From: Kosakonia oryziphila
GTDB taxonomy: Bacteria; Pseudomonadota; Gammaproteobacteria; Enterobacterales; Enterobacteriaceae
Direction of reading: 5' to 3'
Assembly (NCBI RefSeq): GCF_900094795.1
Contig: NZ_FMBC01000051.1
Span: 1-32,805 of the forward strand
DNA length: 32,805 nt
Shown here: one piece after another, positions 9,124-17,470 of the stretch
How positions within the stretch are numbered: the first letter of the stretch is position 1
Layout of the letters: each line of letters begins with the position of its first letter
The notes under the pieces: generated by a model
Seen by the model: the letters and a program-made list of their open reading frames with translations, nothing else
Told to the model about the DNA's origin: nothing
Database searches by the model: none
Made by a program: the position numbers and the translations under genes

Positions 9124-9146
9124 GTGTTATGCTTGTGGCATAACAC
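9124..9146 (+). terminator. Hairpin with T-rich tail upstream of the zinc-finger gene
   Basis: GTGTTATGC (9124-9132) pairs perfectly with GCATAACAC (9138-9146) and is followed by TCTATTTTATT. It could terminate the alpA transcript, or act as an operator for the gene starting at 9189. The 8912-9123 stretch between it and alpA shows no supported gene. Confidence 0.55.
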
Positions 9147-9188
9147 TCTATTTTATTATTCTATAATTCTGTTTATGGCATAAACATT

Positions 9189-10373
9189 ATGGCTATTTGT
9201 AAGCGGGATAATTGCCAGAATAGCATAGGAGGCAGAGATGAGGAGCGTAAACTCCGTCTTTGCCCTGAGCATTATAACGGGAGAAAACAAAATGCTTCTA
9301 GACGGGAAGAAAGAATGAAGGCAACATGCAACTATAAAGGTTGTCACAAAAGCCTGTCGGACTCCCGTAATAAGCGTTTCTGCAGCAACGAATGCCGCCA
9401 TAAAGCTCACCGTATTATTGATGATGACAATATCATTAAGCTGGTGAAACACTCCTGGTGGCTTAACATCGAATCTATGCTGAAAAATAATCCTAGCGGG
9501 TTAGGAGGTATTAATGGCCCGGGTGATGTTGTCGATATACTCCAGTTGTACCGGAATAAGTCACGTCATCAAAGAGCTTACAATGTTCTGTATGGTGAAT
9601 GGATTAGGGGTGATAACGGGCTGCCACTCTCTCGTCTGCGCCCCTGGCTTGAGCTTGAAGTCAGTCATCTCTATCCGAACTCAAAAGGAGGCGCTAACAT
9701 AAGCAAAAATCTTCTCATTGCCCCTAAACTGATCAACAGGATGCTGAAAGATACCATTCCGCGCTATACACCGGAAGATGAGTTTCGTGGTTTTATTGCT
9801 GCCAGTCATGAAGAACCAGTGAAAACAACACTGTTAAAAGCACTGACCTCCCGGTACGGTGTTGATACTGTACAAATAGCGCTAAAAAGAATTCGGAATT
9901 TAAACTTCGTTGACATAGAGAAGCCGCGCAGACTGCTTTCGATTAATACGTTTTTTTTACCTCCGCTGGAGAAGCTTTTAAAAGAAGAGACGCTGCGCCT
10001 GAGGCATTTTAAGCTCAGAGCCGCAATTACGGCGCTGGCATCTCATCTGAGTATGGAAAGTGGTGGCATTGATAATGAGTTGCTTGCTGTAGCCTGCTTT
10101 CACGCAATGTTAAAGGGTGATGCCGACAGTTTTTTGAAAGAACTGCAACAATTGCCCGGGTACCTGGAGAGAACCGAAACGATACCAATTCACATGCAAG
10201 AAAATGGGGTTTATGGCTGGTATACCAGTAGACTCCACAACTATATGAAATGTTACTTTGGGCTTGATATGACCTGTCTGGAGGAGCGTGTTAATTTTTA
10301 TAATAGATTTTTCACGGTGCCTGCGCTTTCAAAAGATGGGGGTCACATTATCATCAGCCCAAATGGTTTTTGA
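9189..10373 (+). CDS. Zinc-finger protein with HNH-like core
   Basis: The 394-residue product has two short N-terminal cysteine clusters: CKRDNC with CPEH (about residues 4-27), and CNYKGC with CSNEC (about residues 47-72). These look like two zinc-binding knuckles. In the middle, SHLYPNSKGG followed by NLLIAP and Asn183 resembles an HNH/McrA-type nuclease core (His160, Asn174, Asn183), although the usual acidic residue before His is replaced (VSH). The C-terminal half is helical and unrecognised. The ORF starts ATG at 9189 without a strong Shine-Dalgarno. It may be a phage- or plasmid-derived DNA-binding or nicking protein; the function is uncertain. Confidence 0.8.
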   Translation: MAICKRDNCQNSIGGRDEERKLRLCPEHYNGRKQNASRREERMKATCNYKGCHKSLSDSRNKRFCSNECRHKAHRIIDDDNIIKLVKHSWWLNIESMLKNNPSGLGGINGPGDVVDILQLYRNKSRHQRAYNVLYGEWIRGDNGLPLSRLRPWLELEVSHLYPNSKGGANISKNLLIAPKLINRMLKDTIPRYTPEDEFRGFIAASHEEPVKTTLLKALTSRYGVDTVQIALKRIRNLNFVDIEKPRRLLSINTFFLPPLEKLLKEETLRLRHFKLRAAITALASHLSMESGGIDNELLAVACFHAMLKGDADSFLKELQQLPGYLERTETIPIHMQENGVYGWYTSRLHNYMKCYFGLDMTCLEERVNFYNRFFTVPALSKDGGHIIISPNGF

Positions 10374-10399
10374 TTCTCATAACGAGTCATCATAAGCGT

Positions 10400-10431
10400 A
10401 AAAGCACCTCTGGATAGATGGTGCTTTTTTT
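10400..10431 (+). terminator. Rho-independent terminator
   Basis: AAAAGCACC (10400-10408) pairs with GGTGCTTTT starting at 10420 and runs into a T-tract to 10431. It ends the transcript of the preceding zinc-finger gene 27 bases after its stop. Confidence 0.88.
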
Positions 10432-10945
10432 AACTTTATAGTAAGACGATTAAAATATTAAAACCCCTCCTTAAAACCATTTAAGTCTTTATTAGACAAA
10501 GATCCCAGCAAACATAAATGCAACATTTTTATAACACTAATCACCTACAGCCTGCACAATGCCATCTGATAATTTACACAGAAACCACACTCCCTGAAGC
10601 ACCGGGCGGAAAATTGTCCTGTTCGCTGTGAACGTAAAGACGGCATGTCCTTTTCACTGTTTAAATAATAGCGCTCTTCATAGTTCAGGAGTTTTTAACT
10701 TCCGCCACCGTCGAAATTAGCAAACAAAAAGCATACATTTCGCCAACATTTCAGAGCGGTACAATAAGAATAATATTCACACCGGAATGATGGTATTCAC
10801 ACAGGTTTGTTCCATTCAGATTTACGACCATCAGGTTTAAGGCTGCCGAATTCAGATGCAGTAAGCAATTGTCAGCGTGAACAAACCGTAAATAAAAAAA
10901 TGACAGACCTATATCACCTTAGCGATACCCCATAGAGGCAATTGC
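10432..10945. other. Gene-free AT-rich stretch
   Basis: No ORF with a plausible start and ribosome binding site is visible on either strand across about 500 bases. The sequence is AT-rich and presumably contains the promoter for the EcsC-like cluster that follows; I cannot place it with confidence. Confidence 0.5.
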
Positions 10946-10958
10946 TAAGGAGGATACT

Positions 10959-11573
10959 CTGGATATTACCGTATTACATCAGCTGTTCGACGGGATGTAT
11001 GCCCTGGCGGTGGAAGGTACCGCCGTCACTGACTCTGCCATAGTACTGGCGGACAGTTACCTGCAGAACGAAACGAGTTGCGTGGATGCGGCTGAATCAC
11101 TTGTGCTGTACGAGTCCCTGAAAGCCTGCGGCTCCGGCTTTTCCTGCGGGCTCGCCGGAGGTGCGCTGCTGCCACTGACCGTCACCGCCGATGTCTGCTC
11201 TTCGCTGTTCATTCAGATGCGGCTGTGTGCGGCCGTTGCCATCATCGGGGGCCATGACACTGCAGACCCACGGGTACGCTTGCTTTGCTGGGGCGCGCTG
11301 GCCGGGGATGCCTGCTCGGATGCCATCAGTGGCATCATCACCCGGTTACTGACCCGCGCACTGAGCCTGCCTCAGGCCGAGACCGCTCTGCTTACGGTGG
11401 TTCGCGACGCGTTACTGCTGAAAAGCAGCCACGTGTTACTAAGGGAAAGCCTGCTGCTCCCGTTACTGGGCGGGGTAATCAACGGTGGTGCCGCCTGGCT
11501 CGTCACCCGCCTTATGGGGCAATTCGCCATTCGTCTGTTTATTCCACCGGTAACTCCGCCCTGCACAGCATAA
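10959..11573 (+). CDS. EcsC-like protein, possible CTG start
   Basis: The product resembles EcsC-family proteins, which have a glycine-rich amphipathic segment followed by a helical domain with the pattern seen here: GLAGGALLPLTVTADV, QMRLCAAVAIIGGHD and DPRVRLLCWGALAGDA. The biochemical role of the family is unknown. No typical ATG start fits the ribosome binding site: an excellent AAGGAGG (10947-10953) lies five bases before CTG at 10959 (reading L/M-DITVLHQLFDGMYALA), while the first ATG is at 10995 with no site of its own. An in-frame TAG at 10920 bars a longer protein. From CTG the product has 204 residues, from ATG 192. The YaaW-like gene follows and the two may work together. Confidence 0.75.
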   Translation: MDITVLHQLFDGMYALAVEGTAVTDSAIVLADSYLQNETSCVDAAESLVLYESLKACGSGFSCGLAGGALLPLTVTADVCSSLFIQMRLCAAVAIIGGHDTADPRVRLLCWGALAGDACSDAISGIITRLLTRALSLPQAETALLTVVRDALLLKSSHVLLRESLLLPLLGGVINGGAAWLVTRLMGQFAIRLFIPPVTPPCTA

Positions 11574-11713
11574 TCTTCTGTATTTCATTTTCGGACATCA
11601 CCTGTCCGTCATTACTCGTATAACACGCTGATTTTCCTGACACATCGGCCATGTCCTTACGGGCGGGTTTGTTATCGTTTTGCCCTGACGATACAGACCT
11701 GAATGGAGGGGTA

Positions 11714-12451
11714 ATGGCCGTTTATCGCGAAGATGCTGACCTGCGGTTTCTGGGGTGTTGTGATAATGAGGACCTGGATTTACTGGTCAGTCTCATTACC
11801 CATGACCCAAGGGATAAAACCCTGCGCTGGACGGAAACGCTGTCCAGCAGTGACAACTACAAACGTTTTCACCCGGCGCACCGTAATTACTGGCAGGAGA
11901 TTGCCGCTGAAATCCAGACCTTTGGTGCTAGCAGTATTGCCAGCATGTTCAGGGGCGGGAAAGGCGTGTTGTACCGGGAAGTGTTATGCGATGTCTGTGA
12001 GCATACGGGCGTGAAATACAAAAAAGATGAGGCAACCCAAACCATCGAGCTCTCCCTGCTGATGAAGATGCTCGAAAAAAGCCTCAGCGAAATGTCCCCG
12101 GCTGAGCTGCGGGAGTTTGCTGACAGCATGGGCACGGAACTGACCGCCCCAACGGTGCCGCTGATACTGATGGCGATACAGACTGCAGTCCGGTCTTCTG
12201 GTTTTGCAGCCTATCGTCTATCGGTCGTGATGCTCAGTACGCTTGTGAAGGTTGTACTGGGGCGCACGCTCCCCATCGTGACTTATCTGACCCTGACCCG
12301 CTCTATCAGTGTACTGGCCGGGCCGGTTGGTATCGCCCTGAGCACCGGCTGGTTGATTGCCGATATGGCAGGCCCGGCACGGCGGGTTACGGTTCCGGCC
12401 TGCCTACTGGTCGCTTGTCTTCGTCAGCAATATCAATACAAATCAATGTAA
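11714..12451 (+). CDS. YaaW-like protein (UPF0174 / DUF3944)
   Basis: This 245-residue protein matches the architecture of E. coli YaaW: an N-terminal short DUF3944-like segment (DADLRFLGCCDNEDLDLLVSLITHDP), a middle part with NYWQEIAAEIQTFGASSIASMFRGGKGVLYREVLCDV, and a C-terminal glycine- and alanine-rich region (LAGPVGIALSTGW ... PARRVTVPACLLVACLR). The function of the family is not established. I chose the ATG at 11714, preceded by GGAGGGG, over an open frame reaching back to 11651. It lies 140 bases after the EcsC-like gene and 19 bases before the WYL regulator, so the three are probably one transcription unit. Confidence 0.85.
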   Translation: MAVYREDADLRFLGCCDNEDLDLLVSLITHDPRDKTLRWTETLSSSDNYKRFHPAHRNYWQEIAAEIQTFGASSIASMFRGGKGVLYREVLCDVCEHTGVKYKKDEATQTIELSLLMKMLEKSLSEMSPAELREFADSMGTELTAPTVPLILMAIQTAVRSSGFAAYRLSVVMLSTLVKVVLGRTLPIVTYLTLTRSISVLAGPVGIALSTGWLIADMAGPARRVTVPACLLVACLRQQYQYKSM

Positions 12452-12470
12452 TCAACGGAAACCCTTCAAT

Positions 12471-13163
12471 ATGTCTGCGGAAGAAAAACAGCACGATCGC
12501 ATGGCATCACGGCTGGCGATCATCATCAGTCGCCTGCTGATGGGGGAACGGTTGTCAGTTACGAGGTTGTCTCAGGAGTTTCGTATCTCGGAGCGCACTC
12601 TGCGCCGGGATTTTCGTGAACGCCTGAGCTGTCTGGAACTGACATACCAGCAGGGTTGCTGGTCATTGGCCCACCAGCACGAATGCCTGCGCACCAACCG
12701 GCATATTCTGCACTTTGCACGAGTAACCCGCACGGAGCAGCTGTTCCCGGCGATGGATAACCGTCTGATATCGGTGCTGACTGACAGCTCCGTAGAGCCA
12801 CCTTTTATCGTCTGGCAGTCTCCACCGGAGCGCAAGCCCGGTCCCTTCGGCAGTTTCTGGCGTATCACTCAGGCCATTCTGGAGCGAACTCTGCTGGATC
12901 TGACCGCAGAGGGGCAGCAGTACCGCTGGTTCGCACCTTACCGCCTGATTTATTTCGAGAACGGCTGGTATCTGGTCGGAGAGTACGCCCGGCAACTGCA
13001 GGTCTTTCTGCTGGAAAGCATTACCGATGTCTGCCTGACGCCGAGGCAGTTTCTGCGCAGGCGGCAGATTGATGCACTGACCGCAGATCCGCACTTTATC
13101 CGTTCTTTACCACACTTCCAGTACCTGCGAAAGGTGCTGACCGATACTGAAACTCAAGGATAG
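12471..13163 (+). CDS. WYL-domain transcriptional regulator (YfjR-like)
   Basis: The 230-residue product combines an N-terminal DeoR-type helix-turn-helix (RLSVTRLSQEFRISERTLRRDF, about residues 23-44) with a C-terminal WYL domain (FAPYRLIYFENGWYLVGEY, then LLESITDV). WYL domains sense ligands, often nucleic acid or nucleotides, and such regulators frequently control mobile-element or anti-phage genes. K-12 CP4-57 has a WYL regulator of similar size (YfjR). The ATG at 12471 is the first in frame that does not overlap yaaW-like; the ribosome site is weak. The stop codon is only two bases from the next start, so it is in an operon with the exported proteins. Confidence 0.88.
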   Translation: MSAEEKQHDRMASRLAIIISRLLMGERLSVTRLSQEFRISERTLRRDFRERLSCLELTYQQGCWSLAHQHECLRTNRHILHFARVTRTEQLFPAMDNRLISVLTDSSVEPPFIVWQSPPERKPGPFGSFWRITQAILERTLLDLTAEGQQYRWFAPYRLIYFENGWYLVGEYARQLQVFLLESITDVCLTPRQFLRRRQIDALTADPHFIRSLPHFQYLRKVLTDTETQG

Positions 13164-13165
13164 CT

Positions 13166-13606
13166 ATGAAAAAAATAACGTTTTTACTGATGGTGCTTGC
13201 CTCCGCGCAGGCCGGTGCAGCCGTAAACCAGTGGACCCGTACCTGGGTTCAGGGCGTTACGGAATACCGCATACAGGGGAAAAATGGCGCTGAACTGCTG
13301 ATGACCTGCTCGCCGGAGAACAATGCGTTCGTCCAGTACACATCACCCGATGGCAAAACGCTCACCAGCGGCAATGATGATGGGCGCAGCGTTCAGGCAC
13401 AAACCGACAGCGGCGACACGTTCCTGATTAACGACACGTTTTCTGATGCCGGTGGCAGTAACTTCGAAGCCTTCTGGGATGCAGCCAGAAAATCCCATCG
13501 TATCCATATAACGGCGACCGGACTGACCTCCGCCACCTTCACCTTCAGCAATGCCGCCGGGGTTTTGCCTGAGTTTGATAAGTCAGGATGTCTGACCCGC
13601 ATGTGA
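13166..13606 (+). CDS. Exported hypothetical protein, 146 residues
   Basis: A clear Sec signal peptide (MKKITFLLMVLASAQAGAA, cleavage likely after AGA-A near residue 19) leads a small mature protein of about 127 residues with two cysteines (in LLMTCSPEN and SGCLTRM) that could form a disulfide in the periplasm. The pattern YRIQGKNGAELLMTC and the repeated short beta-like segments suggest an all-beta fold. I do not recognise the family; K-12 CP4-57 also has small exported proteins (YfjS, YfjT) after its WYL regulator, so a similar role is possible. Translation is probably coupled to the WYL gene, whose stop ends two bases upstream. Confidence 0.8.
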   Translation: MKKITFLLMVLASAQAGAAVNQWTRTWVQGVTEYRIQGKNGAELLMTCSPENNAFVQYTSPDGKTLTSGNDDGRSVQAQTDSGDTFLINDTFSDAGGSNFEAFWDAARKSHRIHITATGLTSATFTFSNAAGVLPEFDKSGCLTRM

Positions 13607-13641
13607 GCCTTTATTGCTCCAACCAAAATAAGGAAAAAATA

Positions 13642-14004
13642 ATGAAAACAGCAATGAGTACCCTCGCCGTGGCACTGATGATTTCACCTCTGTTGCACGC
13701 AGCAGAGGCCCCGGTCAGGATTGGTCTCGAGCAGGTAAAAAATCCCTATTACCCGAATTTGCATCAGCAGCGTGTTCATGTTCAGTCACTGGCTGACAGC
13801 ATCACCATTCAGGATGTTGTCGTTAACCGTGGGAACTGCCCGATTCAAAAGATGCCCACCGTCTATGCAGGCAGCAAGCCGATCCCGCTGATACCGTCAA
13901 CGCTGTCTTACGGCAAAGAGATTGCCGTCTACATTAAAGGCCCCTGCAGTGTGGCAGAAATTAACGTCATCACCAGTCAGGGGGACTGGCTGATGAAGTA
14001 CTAA
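13642..14004 (+). CDS. Exported hypothetical protein, 120 residues
   Basis: A signal peptide (MKTAMSTLAVALMISPLLHAAEA, cleavage near residue 21) precedes a mature protein of about 100 residues with two cysteines (NRGNCPI and KGPCSVA), probably disulfide-linked in the periplasm. The ATG at 13642 has AAGGA ahead of it; the frame is open upstream into the previous gene but that part overlaps it. It lies 35 bases after the preceding exported-protein gene and ends the cluster; a 10-bp hairpin follows. No family is recognised. Confidence 0.8.
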   Translation: MKTAMSTLAVALMISPLLHAAEAPVRIGLEQVKNPYYPNLHQQRVHVQSLADSITIQDVVVNRGNCPIQKMPTVYAGSKPIPLIPSTLSYGKEIAVYIKGPCSVAEINVITSQGDWLMKY

Positions 14005-14023
14005 TTTCGATTGAACAATATCT

Positions 14024-14047
14024 GGTCTGACAATCAGTTGTCAGACC
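14024..14047 (+). terminator. Hairpin ending the YaaW/WYL cluster
   Basis: GGTCTGACAA (14024-14033) pairs perfectly with TTGTCAGACC (14038-14047) around TCAG, 20 bases after the last exported-protein stop. The following CTGTTGTGC is only mildly T-rich. Confidence 0.65.
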
Positions 14048-14640
14048 CTGTTGTGCTATCAATCGTTATATTAAAGAAATCAGGTATTAATACTGCGTAT
14101 TAATAGCCATTATAAACCCCTCCCCCGTGAGGTCCCTCCCCTTACGGGTTCACCATAATATATATCTTATTATTTCAGTTCGTGAGTGCTGTAGCTCAGT
14201 GCCTGACTGCTGCTAGCTCTAAGTTCAGCCGATGGATGGTGACAACTTGGTTAGATATCCACACTGTGGTTAGAACAAGGAATGCTCCTGAGTTGTATGT
14301 TCAAGACTTGTATCATTGTTTCTTTAGTTCGCCAGAGTGCAAGTCAGTCACATTCGATACCAATGAAATATTCTGGTACAACTTTTAGATATTCTAAGAA
14401 CACAAAAAAAAATAGAGGAAGTAACTTCTAAAATACTACCTCATATATCATGAGATTTGCTTTCCTATGATGTCATGGCAGTTTGTACTTTTTTTTGAAG
14501 TTTTATCTAATCGACAATACTCGCTCTAAACAGGTCACAGTGCTTCGCGAAGCATTGAGTAGAGGGCCGAATCCGCTACAGAGCCGGATTCAATTCTGTT
14601 AAACTTCTTGCCAAAAATTTCCAAGAAAACGCAGGACAAG
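14048..14640. other. Gene-free region with palindromes upstream of the MTase operon
   Basis: No gene is supported in this stretch. Near its right end a perfect 14-bp palindrome TGCTTCGCGAAGCA (14541-14554) is followed by a 7-bp inverted pair GAATCCG / CGGATTC (14569-14575, 14585-14591). A long A-tract sits at 14404-14412. The palindromes lie 90-160 bases before the methyltransferase start and could be operators or the end of an upstream transcript. The promoter of the operon should be here, but no clear -35/-10 pair stands out. Confidence 0.5.
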
Positions 14641-14642
14641 AC

Positions 14643-14708
14643 ATGAGTTCAATGCAGAATGAGAGTAGCCAAGCGGCTATGCCACTATGGAGAAGTGTAC
14701 GTCAATGA
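14643..14708 (+). CDS. 21-codon leader ORF coupled to the methyltransferase
   Basis: ATG at 14643 has a good Shine-Dalgarno (AGGA, 14633-14636, six bases away) and opens a 21-codon frame with the sequence MSSMQNESSQAAMPLWRSVRQ, whose TGA (14706-14708) overlaps the methyltransferase ATG (14705) in an ATGA junction. The methyltransferase start has no good site of its own, so ribosomes finishing this short ORF may reinitiate. The hairpin TAGCC-AAGC-GGCTA (14666-14679) lies within it. The peptide may be only a translational regulator. It is short, so coding status is inferred from signals, not conservation. Confidence 0.5.
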   Translation: MSSMQNESSQAAMPLWRSVRQ

Positions 14709-17470
14709 ACGCCATAGAAATTGAACAAGCCATTACTGACCTTGCTGAGCAGCCTTTTGATTTTATTGAGTTTCCGTACCAATTTCTTGAAGCTTTTGGC
14801 AATAAGTCGACGACCATTAAGCGCCTAAGAGCGGGAACTTCGAACAAGTCTGACCTCGGTGGAGTACTTCAGACAAACAACATTCATCTCCTAACCTGCG
14901 AAACAGGTAAGGTAACGCAGGCGCTAGCAGCTCTCAAAGCTAGTCCGGTAACAGCCAAGGCCAAAGCAAAATTCGTCCTTGCTACTGACGGTTTTTACTT
15001 AGAAGCTGAAGACCTGACAAGCGGCGAGACTGTGGCCTGTGCCTTCAAAGATTTTCCTGATCACTTCGGCTTCTTCCTACCCCTGGCGGGTATTAGCACC
15101 GTCCGTCAGATTAGCGAGAATGCCTTTGACATACGTGCAACTAGCCGTCTGAACCGATTATATGTCGAGTTATTGAAAGAAAATCCCATCTGGGGTACAG
15201 CTGAGCGTAGCCACGACATGAATAAGTTTATGGCGCGGCTTATCTTCTGTTTTTTTGCTGAAGATACTGACATTTTCGTCGGTAAGGGCCGCTTCACTGA
15301 AACTATTGAGCAAATGAGCTTGAGAGATTCGTCGAATACTCACGAAGTCATTGCCATCCTGTTCCGTACCATGAATACCAACCGTAAAGAGAGAGCGGCC
15401 GCAGGAATTCCGCGCTGGGCTGACGAGTTTCCTTATGTTAACGGACGCTTGTTCTCGGGAAACGATGATGTGCCACGGTTTAGTAAGATTGCGCGCTCCT
15501 ACCTCCTACATGTGGGTAGCCTTGACTGGACCAAGATTAATCCGGACATCTTTGGTTCGATGATTCAGGCAATTGCGGAAGACGAAGAGCGAGGTGAGCT
15601 GGGAATGCATTACACCAGCGTTCCCAATATTTTGAAAGTGCTTAATCCTCTTTTTCTTGATGATTTACGTACGAAGCTGGAAGAGGCTGACGACAATGCG
15701 AGGGCCTTACTTAACTTACGAAAGCGTATTGCTAGAATAAGGATTTTCGATCCAGCCTGCGGTTCGGGCAATTTCTTAGTCATTGCCTACAAAGAAATGC
15801 GTGCTATCGAAGCGGAAATCAATCGGCGTCGCGACGAGCCGGATCGAAAGTCGGAGATACCAATCACCAACTTTCGGGGCATAGAGCTGCGTGACTTCCC
15901 GGCAGAGATTGCTCGCCTCGCACTAGTCATTGCCGAATATCAGTGCGATGTGCTTTATCGTGGGCAGAGGTTGGCTTTAGCTGAGTTCCTGCCTCTTAGA
16001 TACGATAATTGGATTACGTGCGATAATGCTCTTCGACTCGATTGGTTAAGTTTGATGGATGTAGGTGGTTCAGGTGTGAAGCTGGTTTCGGATAACCTTC
16101 TTCAGTCACCGCTCAATCAAGCCGAGATCGACTTCGAGAACGAAGGCGGCGAAACATATATTTGCGGAAATCCTCCTTATGTAGGTAGTTCAAAGCAGTC
16201 GGCGGCTCAAAAAAGCGATATCCAGAAACTTTTTGAGGCTAGTAATATAAAATACAAAAATCTCGACTATATTTCGGGCTGGTTCTGGCTTGCGTCGAAG
16301 TTTTGTAAGGACGTCAATGGCGCGGCAGCTTTTGTAACGACTAATTCAATCTGTCAAGGTGAGCAAGTCAACTTACTGTGGCCGACGCTTCTTAATAAGA
16401 ACATGGAAATATACTTCGCACATACATCTTTTAAGTGGAGTAACTTAGCGAAGAATAAAGCAGGGGTTACGTGCGTAATTGTGGGCATTCGCGCAATAAA
16501 GCCTGGCAGTAAATTTATTTACTTTGATAATATCCGGAAAGAGGTGACTCGAATTAATCCTTACCTCTTGGATTTTGCGGATGTCTTTATTCCTAGACAT
16601 AGTGAGTCCATTTCGTCTCTACCCAAGATGCTAAAAGGGAATCAACCTACTGATGGAGGTAACTTAATCCTCGCACCTTGGGAGAAGCGTGATCTACTTC
16701 GAAGAAATCCAGAGGCGGAAATTTACCTTCGAAAATTATATGGCTCTAAGGAACTCATTGACGGAGTGGACAGATACTGCATCTGGATTGAAGATTACGA
16801 ACTGAAAGATGCCAGGAGCATAACCGAAATATCTCGCCGTTTGGGGGGGGTCACCCAAGCTCGCCTTCAAAGCCCAGCACAATCTACTCGCAAACGAGCA
16901 AATGATGCACACCGCTTTATTCAAATTCAGGATTATGGAAAACGTGCCATGGTTGTTCCAGAAGTATCGTCAGAGAAAAGGGAATATATTCCCTGTGGCA
17001 TTCTTGATGAAGAAAGCATTGCTACCAATAAATTATTTGCTGTATATGAGCCAGACCTTTACGTATTTGCTCTTTGTTCGTCCAAACTTCATCGGGTTTG
17101 GGTAGAAGCAGTATGTGGAAAACTAGAAGAACGAATAAGTTATTCCAATGTGCTTGGCTATAATACATTTCCCGTACCGGAGTTGACAGAAAAGAATAAG
17201 GCTGATCTAACCCGTTGTGCAGAGGATATCCTTTTGGCGCGGGAACATCACTTTCCCGCGACTATTGCAGATCTCTACGACCAGGAGAAGATGCCTCCTG
17301 ACCTGCGTATGGCGCACGAACGTAATGACGAAGTGCTGGAACGCATCTACATCGGCCGGCGTTTCAAGAATAATACTGAGCGGCTGGAAAAGCTGTTTGA
17401 CCTCTATACCAAAATGACCTCTTCGACTGCATCTGCAAAGAGCAAAAAGCGCATGATGGGAGCTAACTAA
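14705..17470 (+). CDS. MmeI-type N6-adenine DNA methyltransferase, nuclease motif lost
   Basis: The 921-residue protein should methylate adenine in a specific DNA site using S-adenosylmethionine. SAM motif I is DPACGSGNF (Asp349) and the catalytic motif IV is NPPY (Asn489-Tyr492). Residues after about 600 hold a target-recognition region, and the segments FCFFAEDT, LGMHYTS, TTNSICQGEQVNLLWP, KPTDGGN-like and YNTFPVP are those of the MmeI family of single-chain type IIL enzymes (about 920 residues). In that family an N-terminal D-x9-ExK nuclease precedes the methylase; here the matching segment reads NNIHLLTCETGK, and I find no intact motif, so cleavage is probably supplied by the partner genes. 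The stop overlaps the helicase start by one base. An ATG at 14687 is an alternative start. Confidence 0.92.
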   Translation: MNAIEIEQAITDLAEQPFDFIEFPYQFLEAFGNKSTTIKRLRAGTSNKSDLGGVLQTNNIHLLTCETGKVTQALAALKASPVTAKAKAKFVLATDGFYLEAEDLTSGETVACAFKDFPDHFGFFLPLAGISTVRQISENAFDIRATSRLNRLYVELLKENPIWGTAERSHDMNKFMARLIFCFFAEDTDIFVGKGRFTETIEQMSLRDSSNTHEVIAILFRTMNTNRKERAAAGIPRWADEFPYVNGRLFSGNDDVPRFSKIARSYLLHVGSLDWTKINPDIFGSMIQAIAEDEERGELGMHYTSVPNILKVLNPLFLDDLRTKLEEADDNARALLNLRKRIARIRIFDPACGSGNFLVIAYKEMRAIEAEINRRRDEPDRKSEIPITNFRGIELRDFPAEIARLALVIAEYQCDVLYRGQRLALAEFLPLRYDNWITCDNALRLDWLSLMDVGGSGVKLVSDNLLQSPLNQAEIDFENEGGETYICGNPPYVGSSKQSAAQKSDIQKLFEASNIKYKNLDYISGWFWLASKFCKDVNGAAAFVTTNSICQGEQVNLLWPTLLNKNMEIYFAHTSFKWSNLAKNKAGVTCVIVGIRAIKPGSKFIYFDNIRKEVTRINPYLLDFADVFIPRHSESISSLPKMLKGNQPTDGGNLILAPWEKRDLLRRNPEAEIYLRKLYGSKELIDGVDRYCIWIEDYELKDARSITEISRRLGGVTQARLQSPAQSTRKRANDAHRFIQIQDYGKRAMVVPEVSSEKREYIPCGILDEESIATNKLFAVYEPDLYVFALCSSKLHRVWVEAVCGKLEERISYSNVLGYNTFPVPELTEKNKADLTRCAEDILLAREHHFPATIADLYDQEKMPPDLRMAHERNDEVLERIYIGRRFKNNTERLEKLFDLYTKMTSSTASAKSKKRMMGAN

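Noticed and set aside
8965-9183. 72-codon open frame after the AlpA-like gene
   Set aside because: No ribosome binding site, low-complexity AT-rich codons, and it crosses the 9124-9146 hairpin.
9189-9260. IS1-type InsA or other transposase from the N-terminal cysteine knuckles
   Set aside because: The zinc knuckles are followed by an HNH-like core and a long helical part, not by a DDE domain.
14182-14388. 68-codon open frame upstream of the methyltransferase operon
   Set aside because: Begins at a weak GTG without a Shine-Dalgarno and shows no recognisable domain; it lies in an otherwise gene-free region.
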